A stretch of DNA of 40,723 bases, taken from a bacterium (GTDB lineage Bacteria > Elusimicrobiota > Elusimicrobia > UBA1565 > UBA9628). Position numbers and translations under genes: made by a program. The notes under the pieces were generated by a model. That model was given only the letters and a program-made list of their open reading frames with translations, searched no databases and was not told the origin of the DNA. Shown piece after piece: positions 1-8,762 of this stretch (positions within the stretch are counted from its first letter, which is position 1; each line of letters begins with the position of its first letter). The DNA lies in NCBI GenBank assembly GCA_021846045.1, contig JAJZCM010000011.1, positions 1 to 40,723 of the forward strand, in the 5' to 3' direction.

Positions 1-124
1 GAAAAAAAGAAGCAAAAAAGAAAGAGGAACGGCCTACGATGACTTTCTTCTTATCTTCAAACGACAACGGCAAAGACCAGCTCAAATCAGGTCAACCGTG
101 GTCCGAAGAACTGGGAGCGCCTCA
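1..124 (+). mobile_element. Right end of an IS3-type element (partial, cut by window edge)
   Basis: Read on the minus strand from position 124, the segment starts TGAGGCGCTCCCAGTTCTTC. This is the same terminal inverted repeat that bounds the IS3-type element at 21231-21691. Positions 1-124 are a near-exact inverted copy of about 20414-20537, including the A/T-rich stretch at the window edge. No transposase codon is recognisable here, so only the non-coding end is present. Positions 125-232 between this end and the next gene hold nothing I recognise. Confidence 0.8.
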
Positions 125-232
125 TTCTTCCCCGGCTTTGGGCGCGCGACCGGGAAGGAAGTGCATATGCGTTTTTTCGTTTCATCAATGATCACGCAAA
201 AAAACGGAAACGGAAAATTCTCGGTTTGGCCG

Positions 233-2410
233 CTAGTTTGACACTGAAAGGGGCGCGGTCAGGCCGCCGACGGAGCTTGTCCCCACGGTGATCTCATATT
301 CGCCTGGCTCGACGGCGTATTTCATGTCGAGGCCATAGAAGCCAAGTTCCTTGGGACCGAGATCAAATTTTAGCTGCCGTTTTTCACCGGGTTTAAGCGT
401 GACGCGCTGAAAGCCTTTGAGTTCCGCAACGGGGCGCGTGACGCTCGCCGCGCGGCGGCGGATGTAGAGTTCGACAACTTCATCGCCTAGTCGATTGCCA
501 GTGTTTTCAACAAAGACATGCACAATCGTTTTTTGATCAGGCGTTATCTTCTGTGGAGAGAGCGTGAGATTGGATAAACGCGTGCTTGTGTAGCTGAGCC
601 CCCAGCCGAACGGGAACAGGGGTGTCACCGGCGCGTCTATATATTTAGAGGTGTAGTGGTCATCGTCTTTGGCCGGGCGGCCGGTGTTTTTATGATTGTA
701 GTAGAGCGGCACTTGCCCGAGGGTAAAAGGAAACGTCATTGGGAGCTTGCCGCCCGGGCTCGCGTTTCCAAATAGAATGTCGGCGATCGCATTTCCGGCC
801 TCGGTGCCGGGTTGCCACGCTTCGAGAATTGCGGGTGCGCGCTGAGTCAGCGTGGATAAAGTGAGCGGCCTGCCGTTGAGCAAGACGACCGCGGTCGGTT
901 TGCCTACGGCGAGAACTGCCTTGGCAAGGTTAATCTGAGGTCCGGGAAGGTTCAGGAATGCTCGTGATGTGGCTTCTCCGGTCATGTCGCCGGCTTCGCC
1001 CAGCGCAAGCACTACGGCGTCTGAACTCTGGGCCGCGCGCACGGCTTTGGCAAATCCCGCATCTGAGTCACCGCTCATGGCGCAGCCCGAAGCGAAAATG
1101 ACTTTCGCGTTCGGCAACGCCGCACGCACGCCAGCAAGGAGGGTGATGGTTTCCTCGAGTCGTCCATTGCCGATCCAAGAGCCGAGCTCTGCGGCGGTGT
1201 CGTTTGCCAGTGGACCGATGACGGCGACTCTTTTGAGGTTTTTGGAAAAAGGGAGAGTCTTGCCGTCATTCTTTAAGAGAACCATTGAGCGCACCGCCGC
1301 CCAGCGCGCCATCTTGCGCGCGGCGGCATCGGGGGTGTGAGACGTGCGCGTTTCATCCGCATAAGGTTGTTTAAAAAGCCCGAGAGCAATTTTTACGCGC
1401 AGGATGCGTCGGACCGCCTCGTCCACGGTAGATTGCGCTACGAGCCCGGATTTTATGAGCGTTGGCAAATTTTCTTCATAGAGGCGGCTATGCATTTCCA
1501 TGTCGACGCCTGCCGTTAGGGCTCGTTGCGCGGCTTCTGCCCCATTGGCGGCGATGCCGTGTTGAATTAATTCAGATATTGCATTCGAATCGCTGACGAC
1601 AAAGCCGGGAAATTTCCATTCTCCGCGCAGAACTTTTGTCAGGGTAAATGGATTTGCGGATGAAGGAACGCCATCGAGATCATTAAATGCGCTCATCAAA
1701 GTCAAGGCGCCAGCGTCCAAGGCCGCTTTGAATGGCGGGAAATAAATTTCGCGAAGTGTGCGCTCGGATATCTCCGTGGTGGAATAGTCGCGTCCACCTT
1801 CTGCCGCGCCGTACCCGACCCAGTGTTTCGCGCAGGCCGCGAGGCTATCTGGAGCGCTTAAATTTTCTCCTTGGTAGCCGCGCACATAGGCGCGCGCCAT
1901 CGCCGCTCCCAGAAACGGGTCTTCTCCTGCGCCTTCGGCGACGCGGCCCCATCGGGGATCGCGAGTGATGTCGACCATTGGGGAAAACGTCCAACGCAGT
2001 CCATCCAGCGTCGCTTCTTGCGCGGCGAGGCGCGAGACTTTTTCGATAAGACTTGGGTCCCAACTCGATGCCATCGCGAGAGGAATTGGGAAAATAGTCC
2101 GATAACCGTGAATCACGTCAAAACCAAACAAGATGGGAATCTTGAGGCGCGAGCCCTCAACCGCAGCTCGTTGGAGCGCATTGAGGTTTTTTGCGCCGCG
2201 GACATTTAATGTCGCGCCAATTTTTCCGTGTCGGGCCAGGTCCATTAATTGGGATGAGCCTTCAATTGGGCCGCCAAGTTGTTGGAGCTGGCCCAGCTTC
2301 TCTGAAAGGGTCATGCGGTTAAGAATTTTCTGAATGCGACTTTCCACCGCAGTGTTGGGCGCTGAGAAAACGGGCGCGGCGGCCAGAAAGAAAGCGAGGA
2401 GGATTCTCAC
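233..2410 (-). CDS. bglX: Glycoside hydrolase family 3 beta-glucosidase, exported (BglX-like)
   Basis: A 725-aa GH3 enzyme, expected to release terminal beta-glucosyl units from oligosaccharides in the periplasm. Residues 1-16 form a signal peptide. The N-terminal barrel carries the KHWVGYGA.EGGRDY block (about 195-209) and the nucleophile aspartate in VVSDSNAI (D274). The second alpha/beta domain begins near residue 375 with RMxLLKN-like sequence, and residues about 640-715 form the fibronectin-III-like C-terminal domain seen in BglX. Length matches the family (about 750 aa). The start is GTG, 15 bp after the helicase stop, so the pair is probably co-transcribed. Substrate range cannot be read from sequence. 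Confidence 0.93.
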   Translation of the reverse strand: MRILLAFFLAAAPVFSAPNTAVESRIQKILNRMTLSEKLGQLQQLGGPIEGSSQLMDLARHGKIGATLNVRGAKNLNALQRAAVEGSRLKIPILFGFDVIHGYRTIFPIPLAMASSWDPSLIEKVSRLAAQEATLDGLRWTFSPMVDITRDPRWGRVAEGAGEDPFLGAAMARAYVRGYQGENLSAPDSLAACAKHWVGYGAAEGGRDYSTTEISERTLREIYFPPFKAALDAGALTLMSAFNDLDGVPSSANPFTLTKVLRGEWKFPGFVVSDSNAISELIQHGIAANGAEAAQRALTAGVDMEMHSRLYEENLPTLIKSGLVAQSTVDEAVRRILRVKIALGLFKQPYADETRTSHTPDAAARKMARWAAVRSMVLLKNDGKTLPFSKNLKRVAVIGPLANDTAAELGSWIGNGRLEETITLLAGVRAALPNAKVIFASGCAMSGDSDAGFAKAVRAAQSSDAVVLALGEAGDMTGEATSRAFLNLPGPQINLAKAVLAVGKPTAVVLLNGRPLTLSTLTQRAPAILEAWQPGTEAGNAIADILFGNASPGGKLPMTFPFTLGQVPLYYNHKNTGRPAKDDDHYTSKYIDAPVTPLFPFGWGLSYTSTRLSNLTLSPQKITPDQKTIVHVFVENTGNRLGDEVVELYIRRRAASVTRPVAELKGFQRVTLKPGEKRQLKFDLGPKELGFYGLDMKYAVEPGEYEITVGTSSVGGLTAPLSVSN

Positions 2411-2425
2411 GGGGAGCTTCTTTGG

Positions 2426-4585
2426 CTAAATAATTTCAAGTGGGGTGTAGCGCAATACGAGTTTGGTCGAGCGGCCGTTTTCAAAACGAACGAGCGCCTT
2501 GGCGGTTTCTCCGCTGCCTGATTTTTCGAGAACTTCGCCGACTCCGAAAAGCGGGTGGCGCACGCGCGCGCCGATTCTAAGATTTGTTCCTAGTCGCTGG
2601 GCTGGAACCACCGGCGCGCTCGTTGCCGTGTAGTCTCTTGTTCGTTCTGTAGAGAGTTCTCCGCTTAGCTGGGCTTCCATAACGAAGCGAGATGGGATGT
2701 TGGAGTAAGTTTGTCCAAAAACGCGCCGGGCCGAGGTATGGGTCAGATAGAGCATTTCCTTGGCGCGAGTCATTCCCACATAACAGAGTCGGCGTTCTTC
2801 TTCCAGCTCCTCTTTTGAGGAATTGCCGGAACCAATCGGAAAAAGGCCTTCCTCAAGGCCCGTCAAAAATACAATAGGGTATTCAAGGCCTTTGGCGAGG
2901 TGAATCGTCATCAAGGTTATGGAATCCGCCGCAGTGTCAGTTGTCTCTCGATCCGTTTGAAGGGAAATTTCTTCAAGATATTCCCCGAGACTTAAAGGAG
3001 AGCCCCGGGCCTGGCGTCTTTCTTCATATTCTTTGACGGAACTGAGCAGCTCTTGAACGTTGGCGAGGCGAGAAGCGGCCTCGATGTCGGTTTCACTCTC
3101 TTCTTCAAGCCAGGAGAGATAGCGGGACTCGTCTAAAATTCTTGCCATCGCTTGCCAAGCCGAGAGATTGGGCAGATCCGCCCTCAGTTTGTCAAAGAAA
3201 TGATTGAGCTCGGCCAAAGATTTTCGGCACGAGGGGGTCAGATTGTCAATTTTGTCTGCGTCTCTGAAAGATTCTGAGGCGTTGAGGCCTCGTGCGTTCG
3301 CAAAAGCCTTGAGGCGTTCAAGACTTGTTTTGCCGATTCCTCGTGGTGGGACATTCACCACGCGCAAGAGACTGATTTCATCTCTTGGGTTTAAGAGAAT
3401 GCGGGCATAGGCCAAGGCGTCTTTGATTTCTTGTCGTTGGTAGAACCGCATGGCGCCGATCAACCGGTAGGGAACTCCGGCGCGGCGCAGAGCTTCTTCA
3501 AAAGAGCGGCTTTGGGCGTTGGTGCGGTAAAAAATAGCGAAGCTGGAAAGCGGATGACCCGATTTTTTCCCTTCCTCTATTTTCTGAACGACCCAAGAGG
3601 CTTCTTCTCTTTCGTCAATTAATTCTTGGACGCGGACAGCGGCCCCGCCTTGCCTTTGGGTCCACAGGGTTTTTGATTTGCGGCGTCCATTGTTATTGAT
3701 GATGCGTCCGGCGGCTTCCAGAATGGGTTTTGTCGAGCGATAGTTTTGCTCAAGAGTCACGACTCCCGTCTCCTTAAAATCCCGCTCAAACTCGAGAATG
3801 TTGCGGATGTCGGCGCCTCTCCAGGAATAGACGCTTTGATCGTCGTCTCCAACAACGCAGAGATTCTTGTGCTTGGCCGCGAGCGTTTTTGTGATGATAT
3901 ATTGAGCGTGATTGGTGTCTTGGTACTCATCAACTAAAACATGCAGGAAGTAATCCTGATAATACTCGCGGATGGAGGGATGTTCCTTTAACAAGGAGCA
4001 AACTTTCAGCAGCAGGTCTCCAAAGTCAACGCCGCCCGCGCTCTCGATTTTCTTTTGGTAGACGCTATAGATTTGGGCGGCGATTTTTCTTGATGGGTCA
4101 ATGGAGGTTGAGGCATAAATGGCGTAAGACCCCGCGTCCAAAAGATCATCTTTGGCCCGAGAGATAATGCTTGCATACATGGAGGCCTTTGCCGCTTCTC
4201 TCTCAAAGCCGCATTCCTTCATCGCGTCCGAAATCAAGCGCTTTTGATCGGACTGGTCATAAATTGTGAAATAACGGCTCACTTTTGCCGCTTCGTAATG
4301 CTGCCGAAGAAGTTTCGCGCAAAAACCATGAAAGGTATGAACCCAAACCGCGCTTGCGCGTCCCGGAGCGAGAGACTCAATGCGCTGCCGCATTTCTTCT
4401 GCGGCTTTATTTGTGAACGTGACGGCTAAAATCTTTCCCGGCGGGACGCCCTCTTCAATCAAGCGCGCGATGCGGTAGGTAATGACGCGCGTTTTGCCGG
4501 TGCCGGCCGCGGCCAAAACCAGAAGCGGGCCCTCTTTGTGGAGAACCGCTTTGGCCTGTTCAGAGTTGAGGAGACTTAAATCCAT
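2426..4585 (-). CDS. uvrD: Superfamily 1 DNA helicase, UvrD/PcrA type
   Basis: A 719-aa 3'-5' DNA helicase used in nucleotide excision and mismatch repair and in removing proteins from DNA. It has motif I AAAGTGKTRV near residue 26, motif II VDEYQDTN, motif III GDDDQSVYSWRGAD, motif IV QNYRST, motif V TIHLAKGLEYP and motif VI VGMTRAKE, followed by the Tudor-like C-terminal tail common in PcrA (IGARVRHPLFGVGEV). It is complete and full length, with an ATG start. A TAGAAT box lies about 12 bp upstream of the start. UvrD and PcrA are not separable by eye. Confidence 0.95.
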   Translation of the reverse strand: MDLSLLNSEQAKAVLHKEGPLLVLAAAGTGKTRVITYRIARLIEEGVPPGKILAVTFTNKAAEEMRQRIESLAPGRASAVWVHTFHGFCAKLLRQHYEAAKVSRYFTIYDQSDQKRLISDAMKECGFEREAAKASMYASIISRAKDDLLDAGSYAIYASTSIDPSRKIAAQIYSVYQKKIESAGGVDFGDLLLKVCSLLKEHPSIREYYQDYFLHVLVDEYQDTNHAQYIITKTLAAKHKNLCVVGDDDQSVYSWRGADIRNILEFERDFKETGVVTLEQNYRSTKPILEAAGRIINNNGRRKSKTLWTQRQGGAAVRVQELIDEREEASWVVQKIEEGKKSGHPLSSFAIFYRTNAQSRSFEEALRRAGVPYRLIGAMRFYQRQEIKDALAYARILLNPRDEISLLRVVNVPPRGIGKTSLERLKAFANARGLNASESFRDADKIDNLTPSCRKSLAELNHFFDKLRADLPNLSAWQAMARILDESRYLSWLEEESETDIEAASRLANVQELLSSVKEYEERRQARGSPLSLGEYLEEISLQTDRETTDTAADSITLMTIHLAKGLEYPIVFLTGLEEGLFPIGSGNSSKEELEEERRLCYVGMTRAKEMLYLTHTSARRVFGQTYSNIPSRFVMEAQLSGELSTERTRDYTATSAPVVPAQRLGTNLRIGARVRHPLFGVGEVLEKSGSGETAKALVRFENGRSTKLVLRYTPLEII

Positions 4586-4644
4586 CTTTCGAAGATTCTA
4601 CCAAATCTCTCTGCAATGACTCGCGCTTCTCTCGAACGCTGAAT

Positions 4645-5293
4645 TCAACCAGTAAGTGCAACACCTGAGGAGGTGAAGGCCTCGCTGGGCGTTTTAAAGT
4701 TTAATACTTTTTTAGGTCTGTTATTGAGCCAATTTTCTATGTTCTGAATTTGTTGGTCCGTAAGGTCATCAATTCTGGTCCGCTTAGGGACGAATCGCCG
4801 TATCAAGCCATTGGTGTTTTCAACCAGTCCCTTTTCCCAACTGTGATAGGGATCGCAGAACTATGAATCAACTCCTAGGCTTTTCTTGAGCATGGAGTGT
4901 TGAACGTTCTCTAAGCCGTTGTCATAAGTGATGGAACGGCGCATGGGAGCGGGAATGGGGAACAACATTTTCTCTAATGCCGTTCGTGAAGATTGGGCGG
5001 ACTTGTCTTTAATCTTGGCGATACGGGTGTAGCGGAATTGACGTTCAACGGCGACCTGAAGAGCCGCCCGTCCTGGACCAACGATGAGGTCGCGGCGGCA
5101 GTCGTAGATCCATCGATAGATGGCCTCATGGCTGATAGAGGGGAGATCACGGCGGTGAGTTTTGATCCGTCCGGCAATCAACTCCGGAGACCACCCGCGT
5201 TTTAACATCTGCTCCACCTCATATTGCATGACGCGGCTTTTAAGCCGGGGACGGATGTCTCCAGAGCGCAGACGCTCAAGAGCTCGTTCATGC
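4645..5293 (-). pseudogene. IS30-family transposase pseudogene (internal deletion and in-frame TAG)
   Basis: Translation gives recognisable IS30 blocks: SISHEAIYRWIY, then VERQFRYTRIAKI, RRSITYDNGLE, and after an in-frame TAG at 4861-4863, FCDPYHSWEKGLVENTNGLI and the C-terminus ending at 4645. The TAG sits where a Tyr is usual before FCDPYHSW. The segment between YRWIY and VERQ is missing the GHWEGDL region, so the first catalytic Asp is gone. The N-terminal DNA-binding part is also missing: upstream of 5293 the open frame runs into an unrelated dispersed repeat. The element is dead. Confidence 0.9.
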
Positions 5294-5437
5294 GCTTTGT
5301 GCCGACGCCATATCAAAGAGAACACGGATGCGAATAAGCCTTCAACGACGGCAAAGAAGAGAAACAACAACGAACAACCACTACCCTGTGGTGGGGGGGG
5401 TATTGCCCCTTGACGGAAGGACCTCTAATGAGTGACG
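5294..5437 (+). repeat. 144-bp dispersed repeat, copy A
   Basis: This segment is repeated directly at 8454-8597 with about two differences, both in a run of G. It contains small inverted repeats (ACCAC/GTGGT and GGGG/CCCC) just before a conserved end TTGACGGAAGGACCTCTA followed by ATGAGTGACG (5428-5437). The same end recurs at three further places. It looks like the terminus of a mobile element with subterminal hairpins. From 5438 to 5630 I see no convincing gene; a 58-codon frame starting at 5428 has no recognisable homology. Confidence 0.75.
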
Positions 5438-5630
5438 CGGGTTTACCTGGCTACGGCTCTGTTATGCTGAAATTTCAGATAATGAAGAAAAACTCGCGCG
5501 GGACGCGATTTAGGAAAGTGGAACTAAAACGAAGGCTTGTTTTGGCGCCCTTTTTCTTCATCTCAATAAGAGAGCTGGGAGTCATCATTGACGCGCTCTA
5601 AAACCCCTCAGCCCCGACGAGATTATAACC

Positions 5631-7061
5631 CTAAAGCAAAAATCCCGTGATCAGAACTCCAACAATACCGCCCAAGGTTATGATGGCACAAGGAATAAGG
5701 AGCGCTCCCGTAGGCCCCACTGATGGGAATGATGGGAACAGCTTACCGATCAGACTGGCAATGGCAAGGGCCATCACAATTCCAAACATGGCTCCTACTC
5801 CAGCGATTATTCCGCCAAAGGCGGCGTCAGGGCCGAAGCCGGTCAAGAATCCGGCCGCATGAGCGGTGGATGGGGTAAACAGCAGATAGGCGCCAAGAGC
5901 GGCAAGTGCCACAAGAGCAATGTTAATCGCTCTATTTGCGGCGTCCGCATCGCGCCTCGCCCAATCCCAATAGGCTTTGAAATCTTGCCGCATGGTCAAA
6001 ACGGACTTTGACTCTGAAAGAGCCGGAAGAGCAACCTCAAGAGCGGCGGATTGATTCCTTAAGGTGGCAACGATCTCTCTCCATTGCGCCGCCTCCTGTG
6101 TTCGCGAAGCCGTTTCAAGAACCTCCGCTATCCGCGTAATGACTCCGGACAATTCCAGCATATCCTTGGCCGCGCTTTTGCCCGCAGTATTTAACAGCGC
6201 GATTTTCTCCTGAAGATCCTTCGCTCGCAAATCCCGGCCGGCGATTTTATTGATCATGGGAATCAGAACGCTTTTCACTGTATTAAAGGCCAACGCGGGA
6301 GCCATCGCCAGATCTTCCAAATTCCCGCTGTCCATGCTGCTGGGGTCTTTTTCAAGCGCGGTGAGGGCTTGCTTCGCGTCACTAGAATCGCTTAAGCTAA
6401 TTACGGACTGAGTCTTCGCAATCGCCTGATCAATCTGCGCCTTAAGCGCCGCGTCATCGTTAGGCGCGGGTGGCTGCGTCACCGGTTGATTTGAATCCTT
6501 GCCAGCAAAGGCGCTTTCATCCAGCGTCGCGTTCATGGAAAGAACTGAAGCTTTGCGATTTTGCGTTGCCTTGCCGCTCGGCATGGCTAAAGCGTAGTCT
6601 GGCTGAAGAAACATGCCATCGAAAAATTGCTGTGAGCCATTCACCGTGCTGGAAACAATCTGCCGAATCTTCTCGATTTTCTTTCCCAGAGCGGCGCTGG
6701 CGCGGTGAAAAGGCGCGGCAATATTTTTGACTGAGGGCAAAGCCGGCGATCCGGCCACTGGCTTTAAGTTAGAGCCTATGAGAGGAAGGGTGCGGCTTTG
6801 TTCCGCGTTAACGCCCATCGGAATCGCATTAACCTCATCGCGGCTGATGGAATCAATCGCCTCAATGCCCAGCGCGTCTCCAATCACATTGTTATCTGAT
6901 GGCGAGAAGTTCATGCCCGGCACGGCAACGGGTTCCCGCATATTTAAACCTTCAACGCGAACGCTGATATCCATGCCCTCGGCCAACGCGCGCCAACATC
7001 CCAAGCCTGGCGACAGAAAAATGATTGCGCAACTCAACGCCAATGACAGTGACTTTTTCAT
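5631..7061 (-). CDS. Exported protein of unknown function with C-terminal membrane segments
   Basis: I do not recognise the family. The protein (476 aa from the ATG at 7061, which follows GGAGG at 9 nt; an in-frame TTG two codons earlier is less likely) begins with a signal sequence MKKSLSLALSCAIIFLSPGL. A Pro/Ser/Asn-rich linker follows, then an FFDG motif near residue 155, a helical region (about 200-370) and three hydrophobic segments in the last 100 residues. The C-terminal Gly/Ala-rich helices could be membrane-spanning or pore-like. Its leader at 7117-7163 is shared with the NHL protein, which also has an FFDG motif after its linker. Confidence 0.75.
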   Translation of the reverse strand: MKKSLSLALSCAIIFLSPGLGCWRALAEGMDISVRVEGLNMREPVAVPGMNFSPSDNNVIGDALGIEAIDSISRDEVNAIPMGVNAEQSRTLPLIGSNLKPVAGSPALPSVKNIAAPFHRASAALGKKIEKIRQIVSSTVNGSQQFFDGMFLQPDYALAMPSGKATQNRKASVLSMNATLDESAFAGKDSNQPVTQPPAPNDDAALKAQIDQAIAKTQSVISLSDSSDAKQALTALEKDPSSMDSGNLEDLAMAPALAFNTVKSVLIPMINKIAGRDLRAKDLQEKIALLNTAGKSAAKDMLELSGVITRIAEVLETASRTQEAAQWREIVATLRNQSAALEVALPALSESKSVLTMRQDFKAYWDWARRDADAANRAINIALVALAALGAYLLFTPSTAHAAGFLTGFGPDAAFGGIIAGVGAMFGIVMALAIASLIGKLFPSFPSVGPTGALLIPCAIITLGGIVGVLITGFLL

Positions 7062-7116
7062 TTTCAAAACCTCCGCTTAAATTCCACAACACCCCATTAG
7101 ACCACAAGCCCCGAAA

Positions 7117-7163
7117 ATCCGTATGGGTCTAAAGGCCTAGAGAAGCTCCGGCAAAGGACCTAG
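7117..7163 (-). promoter_or_regulatory. Conserved 47-bp leader element, copy 1
   Basis: This stretch matches 10229-10275 at 46 of 47 positions, and 40255-40295 over its core. All three copies lie 40-70 bp upstream of a minus-strand gene for an exported protein, in the same orientation relative to the gene. In gene sense it can fold as GGUC/GACC enclosing GCC/GGC and a GAG-CUU-CUC tip. It could be a 5'-UTR RNA element or a protein-binding site; function is unknown. Confidence 0.6.
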
Positions 7164-7232
7164 GAAAATAACGTCAAATTTCCGTTTTATGGGGGGATTA
7201 CGCGACGCGCAATGAAAAATGGGGAGGATGCG

Positions 7233-7590
7233 TCAATTTTTTTCTTCCTTTGGAATGTAAGTGGTGAAGCGATTAATAAACCACTCGAGAAACTTCGTGC
7301 GTTCTGGCGTGGAGTTGGCGGGGATAAAAAAGAAATTTTCCTGCAGATCAAGCTTTCCTTTTTCAGTGAGAATCAGGTCGCGGATATTCCCTTGATCGTT
7401 TGAGTTTAGGCTTCTATAGAAACGCTTTGCTTCTGCGCGGTTTTTTGGGAAGATGCTTTCCAAGGTTGATTCTAGGGCTGTCGGCTCTGGGAGTTGTCTT
7501 GGGCGGAGAATTTTTGGATTGGGAATCGCCGAAACTCCCGCGTAGGGCTTAATGAGGGAGTTCTTAAGCAGGGTTCCCGTGACCGTGGTC
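7233..7590 (-). pseudogene. 3' fragment of an unrecognised gene, truncated by IS110
   Basis: The frame runs about 118 codons from the IS110 left boundary at 7590/7591 to a stop at 7233. The apparent ATG at 7601 lies inside the IS, so the native start has been lost. The readable part begins TTTVTGTLLKNSLIKPYAGV and ends WFINRFTTYIPKEEKN. It is soluble-looking, mixed alpha/beta and without a motif I know. Codon usage looks like that of neighbouring genes, so it was probably a real gene before the insertion. Confidence 0.5.
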
Positions 7591-8168
7591 GTGATAATCA
7601 CATAGAGGTCCCCACCCTGGGTTATGTAATGTTCTGTTGTAGGCGGAAATTACAACAACCCAAGGAGGGGACAATGAAATTATACGGAGCAGTAGACCTG
7701 CATGGCAACAACAGCGTGCTGGTGGTTATGGATGAACAGGATCGTGTTGTTTATGAGCGCCGTTTGCCGAATGAACTGCCGATGATCTTGTCGGAGTTGG
7801 CGCCCTATCGGAAAAACGTGGAAGCGATAGCTGTGGAGTCGACATACAACTGGTATTGGCTGGTGGATGGGCTTATGGAAGCTGGCTATAGCGTGAAGTT
7901 GGTAAATACTACGGCAGTTAAGACGTACGCAGGTCTCAAGTATACGGGAGATGAACAGGATGCGCGGCATCTGGCTCATCTTATGCGTCTTGGACTTTTG
8001 CCGACTGGATATATTTATCCCAAGAAGGAGCGTGGCGTGCGTGATCTTTTGCGTAAGCGCGCTCAATTGGTGCAGTGCCGAACGGCGCAGATATTGAGCA
8101 TCGAGAACTTAGTCAGCCGCAACAGGGGGAGCGGCATCTCGGCGAGGGAGGATCGCGCTTTCGCATAA
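7591..8168 (+). pseudogene. IS110-family transposase fragment, copy 1
   Basis: The frame from ATG 7674 (strong SD AAGGAGGGG) gives the N-terminal DEDD domain of IS110 transposases: GAVDLHGN with D8, AIAVEST, then DEQDARHLAHLMRLGL. It stops after about 165 residues, so the C-terminal Transposase_20 domain is missing. Positions 7591-8151 repeat exactly at 10596-11156; the left boundary is sharp at GTGATAATCACATAG. After 8151 the sequence diverges into the structured RNA candidate. IS110 elements lack long terminal inverted repeats, and none are seen. Confidence 0.9.
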
Positions 8169-8182
8169 AAATTAAAATTTAA

Positions 8183-8437
8183 GTGGAGAAGGCGATCTCG
8201 GCAAGCCGTTGGAACAACCATCGGGGTGATTAGCCGTTTTCTCCACCGTCTGTTTTAGGTGAAGTCGCCTCGGCCGTGAGCCAGTTAGGCGTTGGCTCGA
8301 CGAAAGTCGCAAGCCACAAAAGTGAGCAGGCGGTTTATCCGCATGATTGGAATGGACACGGCAGGGTACCAACGGTTTTCTGGGCTCTTGAAAGAGAGCA
8401 GGTCCTTTGGCGGTTGTATGCCAAAGGGTTGATCCTG
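8183..8437 (+). ncRNA. Structured RNA candidate, HEARO / IscB omega-RNA-like, without its ORF
   Basis: The segment is dense in paired elements: GTGGAGAA 8183-8190 with TTCTCCAC 8239-8246; CGCCT 8266-8270 with AGGCG 8287-8291; TGGCT-CGAC 8293-8301 with GTCG-CA-AGCCA 8306-8316 closed by a GAAA tetraloop; GCGG 8330 with CCGC 8339; and CCTTTGGC 8404-8411 with GCCAAAGG 8420-8427. The next bases are ATGA at 8438-8441. HEARO RNAs are known to sit immediately upstream of ATGA or GTGA, which is why I favour that class. No HNH/IscB ORF is present, so this would be an orphan element. I assign the class from memory of its architecture, not from a covariance search. Confidence 0.45.
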
Positions 8438-8453
8438 ATGAGTGACTGGTGCG

Positions 8454-8597
8454 GCTTTGTGCCGACGCCATATCAAAGAGAACACGGATGCGAATAAGCC
8501 TTCAACGACGGCAAAGAAGAGAAACAACAACGAACAACCACTACCCTGTGGTGGGGGGTTTATTGCCCCTTGACGGAAGGACCTCTAATGAGTGACG
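8454..8597 (+). repeat. 144-bp dispersed repeat, copy B
   Basis: Direct copy of 5294-5437, differing only in the length and composition of the G run. It ends with the shared TTGACGGAAGGACCTCTA and ATGAGTGACG (8588-8597). Copy A abuts an IS30 remnant and copy B the structured RNA candidate, so the unit moves or recombines independently of both. Confidence 0.75.
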
Positions 8598-8599
8598 GA

Positions 8600-8759
8600 T
8601 CTTTCCGGACGACTTCACCGAAGGAAATTCTCGCCCAAACCCCCGATGATGCGGTTACCCTTAATGATCTTGGTTATTCCTTGGCTGATTGAAGTCTTAA
8701 ACTTTAAGAAACTGAGGATTTAATCAAAAAGACCGCGAGTCCAGATCCTCAGAATGGGG
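8600..8759 (+). pseudogene. Remnant of a TPR-protein gene
   Basis: In one frame the sequence reads TPDDAVTLNDLGYSLAD, a stop, SLKL, a stop, then ETEDLIKKTASPDPQNG. This follows the TPR pattern (NDLGYSLAD..., EEAE.LI.KAL..DP.NGA) apart from two stop codons. It has no start and is cut at its 5' side by the ATGAGTGACG repeat end. It is a decayed piece of a tetratricopeptide gene, perhaps related to families like the intact TPR protein at 11271. Confidence 0.55.
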
Positions 8760-8762
8760 GAC

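Noticed and set aside
5428-5601. 58-codon plus-strand frame starting MSDAGLPGY.
   Set aside because: The start belongs to a dispersed repeat end whose other copies continue into unrelated sequence; no recognisable domain.
7117-7163. Leader element as a GEMM (cyclic-di-GMP) riboswitch, suggested by GGCAAAGGACCTAG on the plus strand.
   Set aside because: The GEMM-like bases lie on the strand opposite to the downstream gene, and the second conserved half with its GNRA loop is absent.
7117-7163. Leader element as a sigma-54 promoter (GG...TTTGC).
   Set aside because: The spacing between GG and GC is 6 bp instead of 10, and the -24 TGGCA core is missing.
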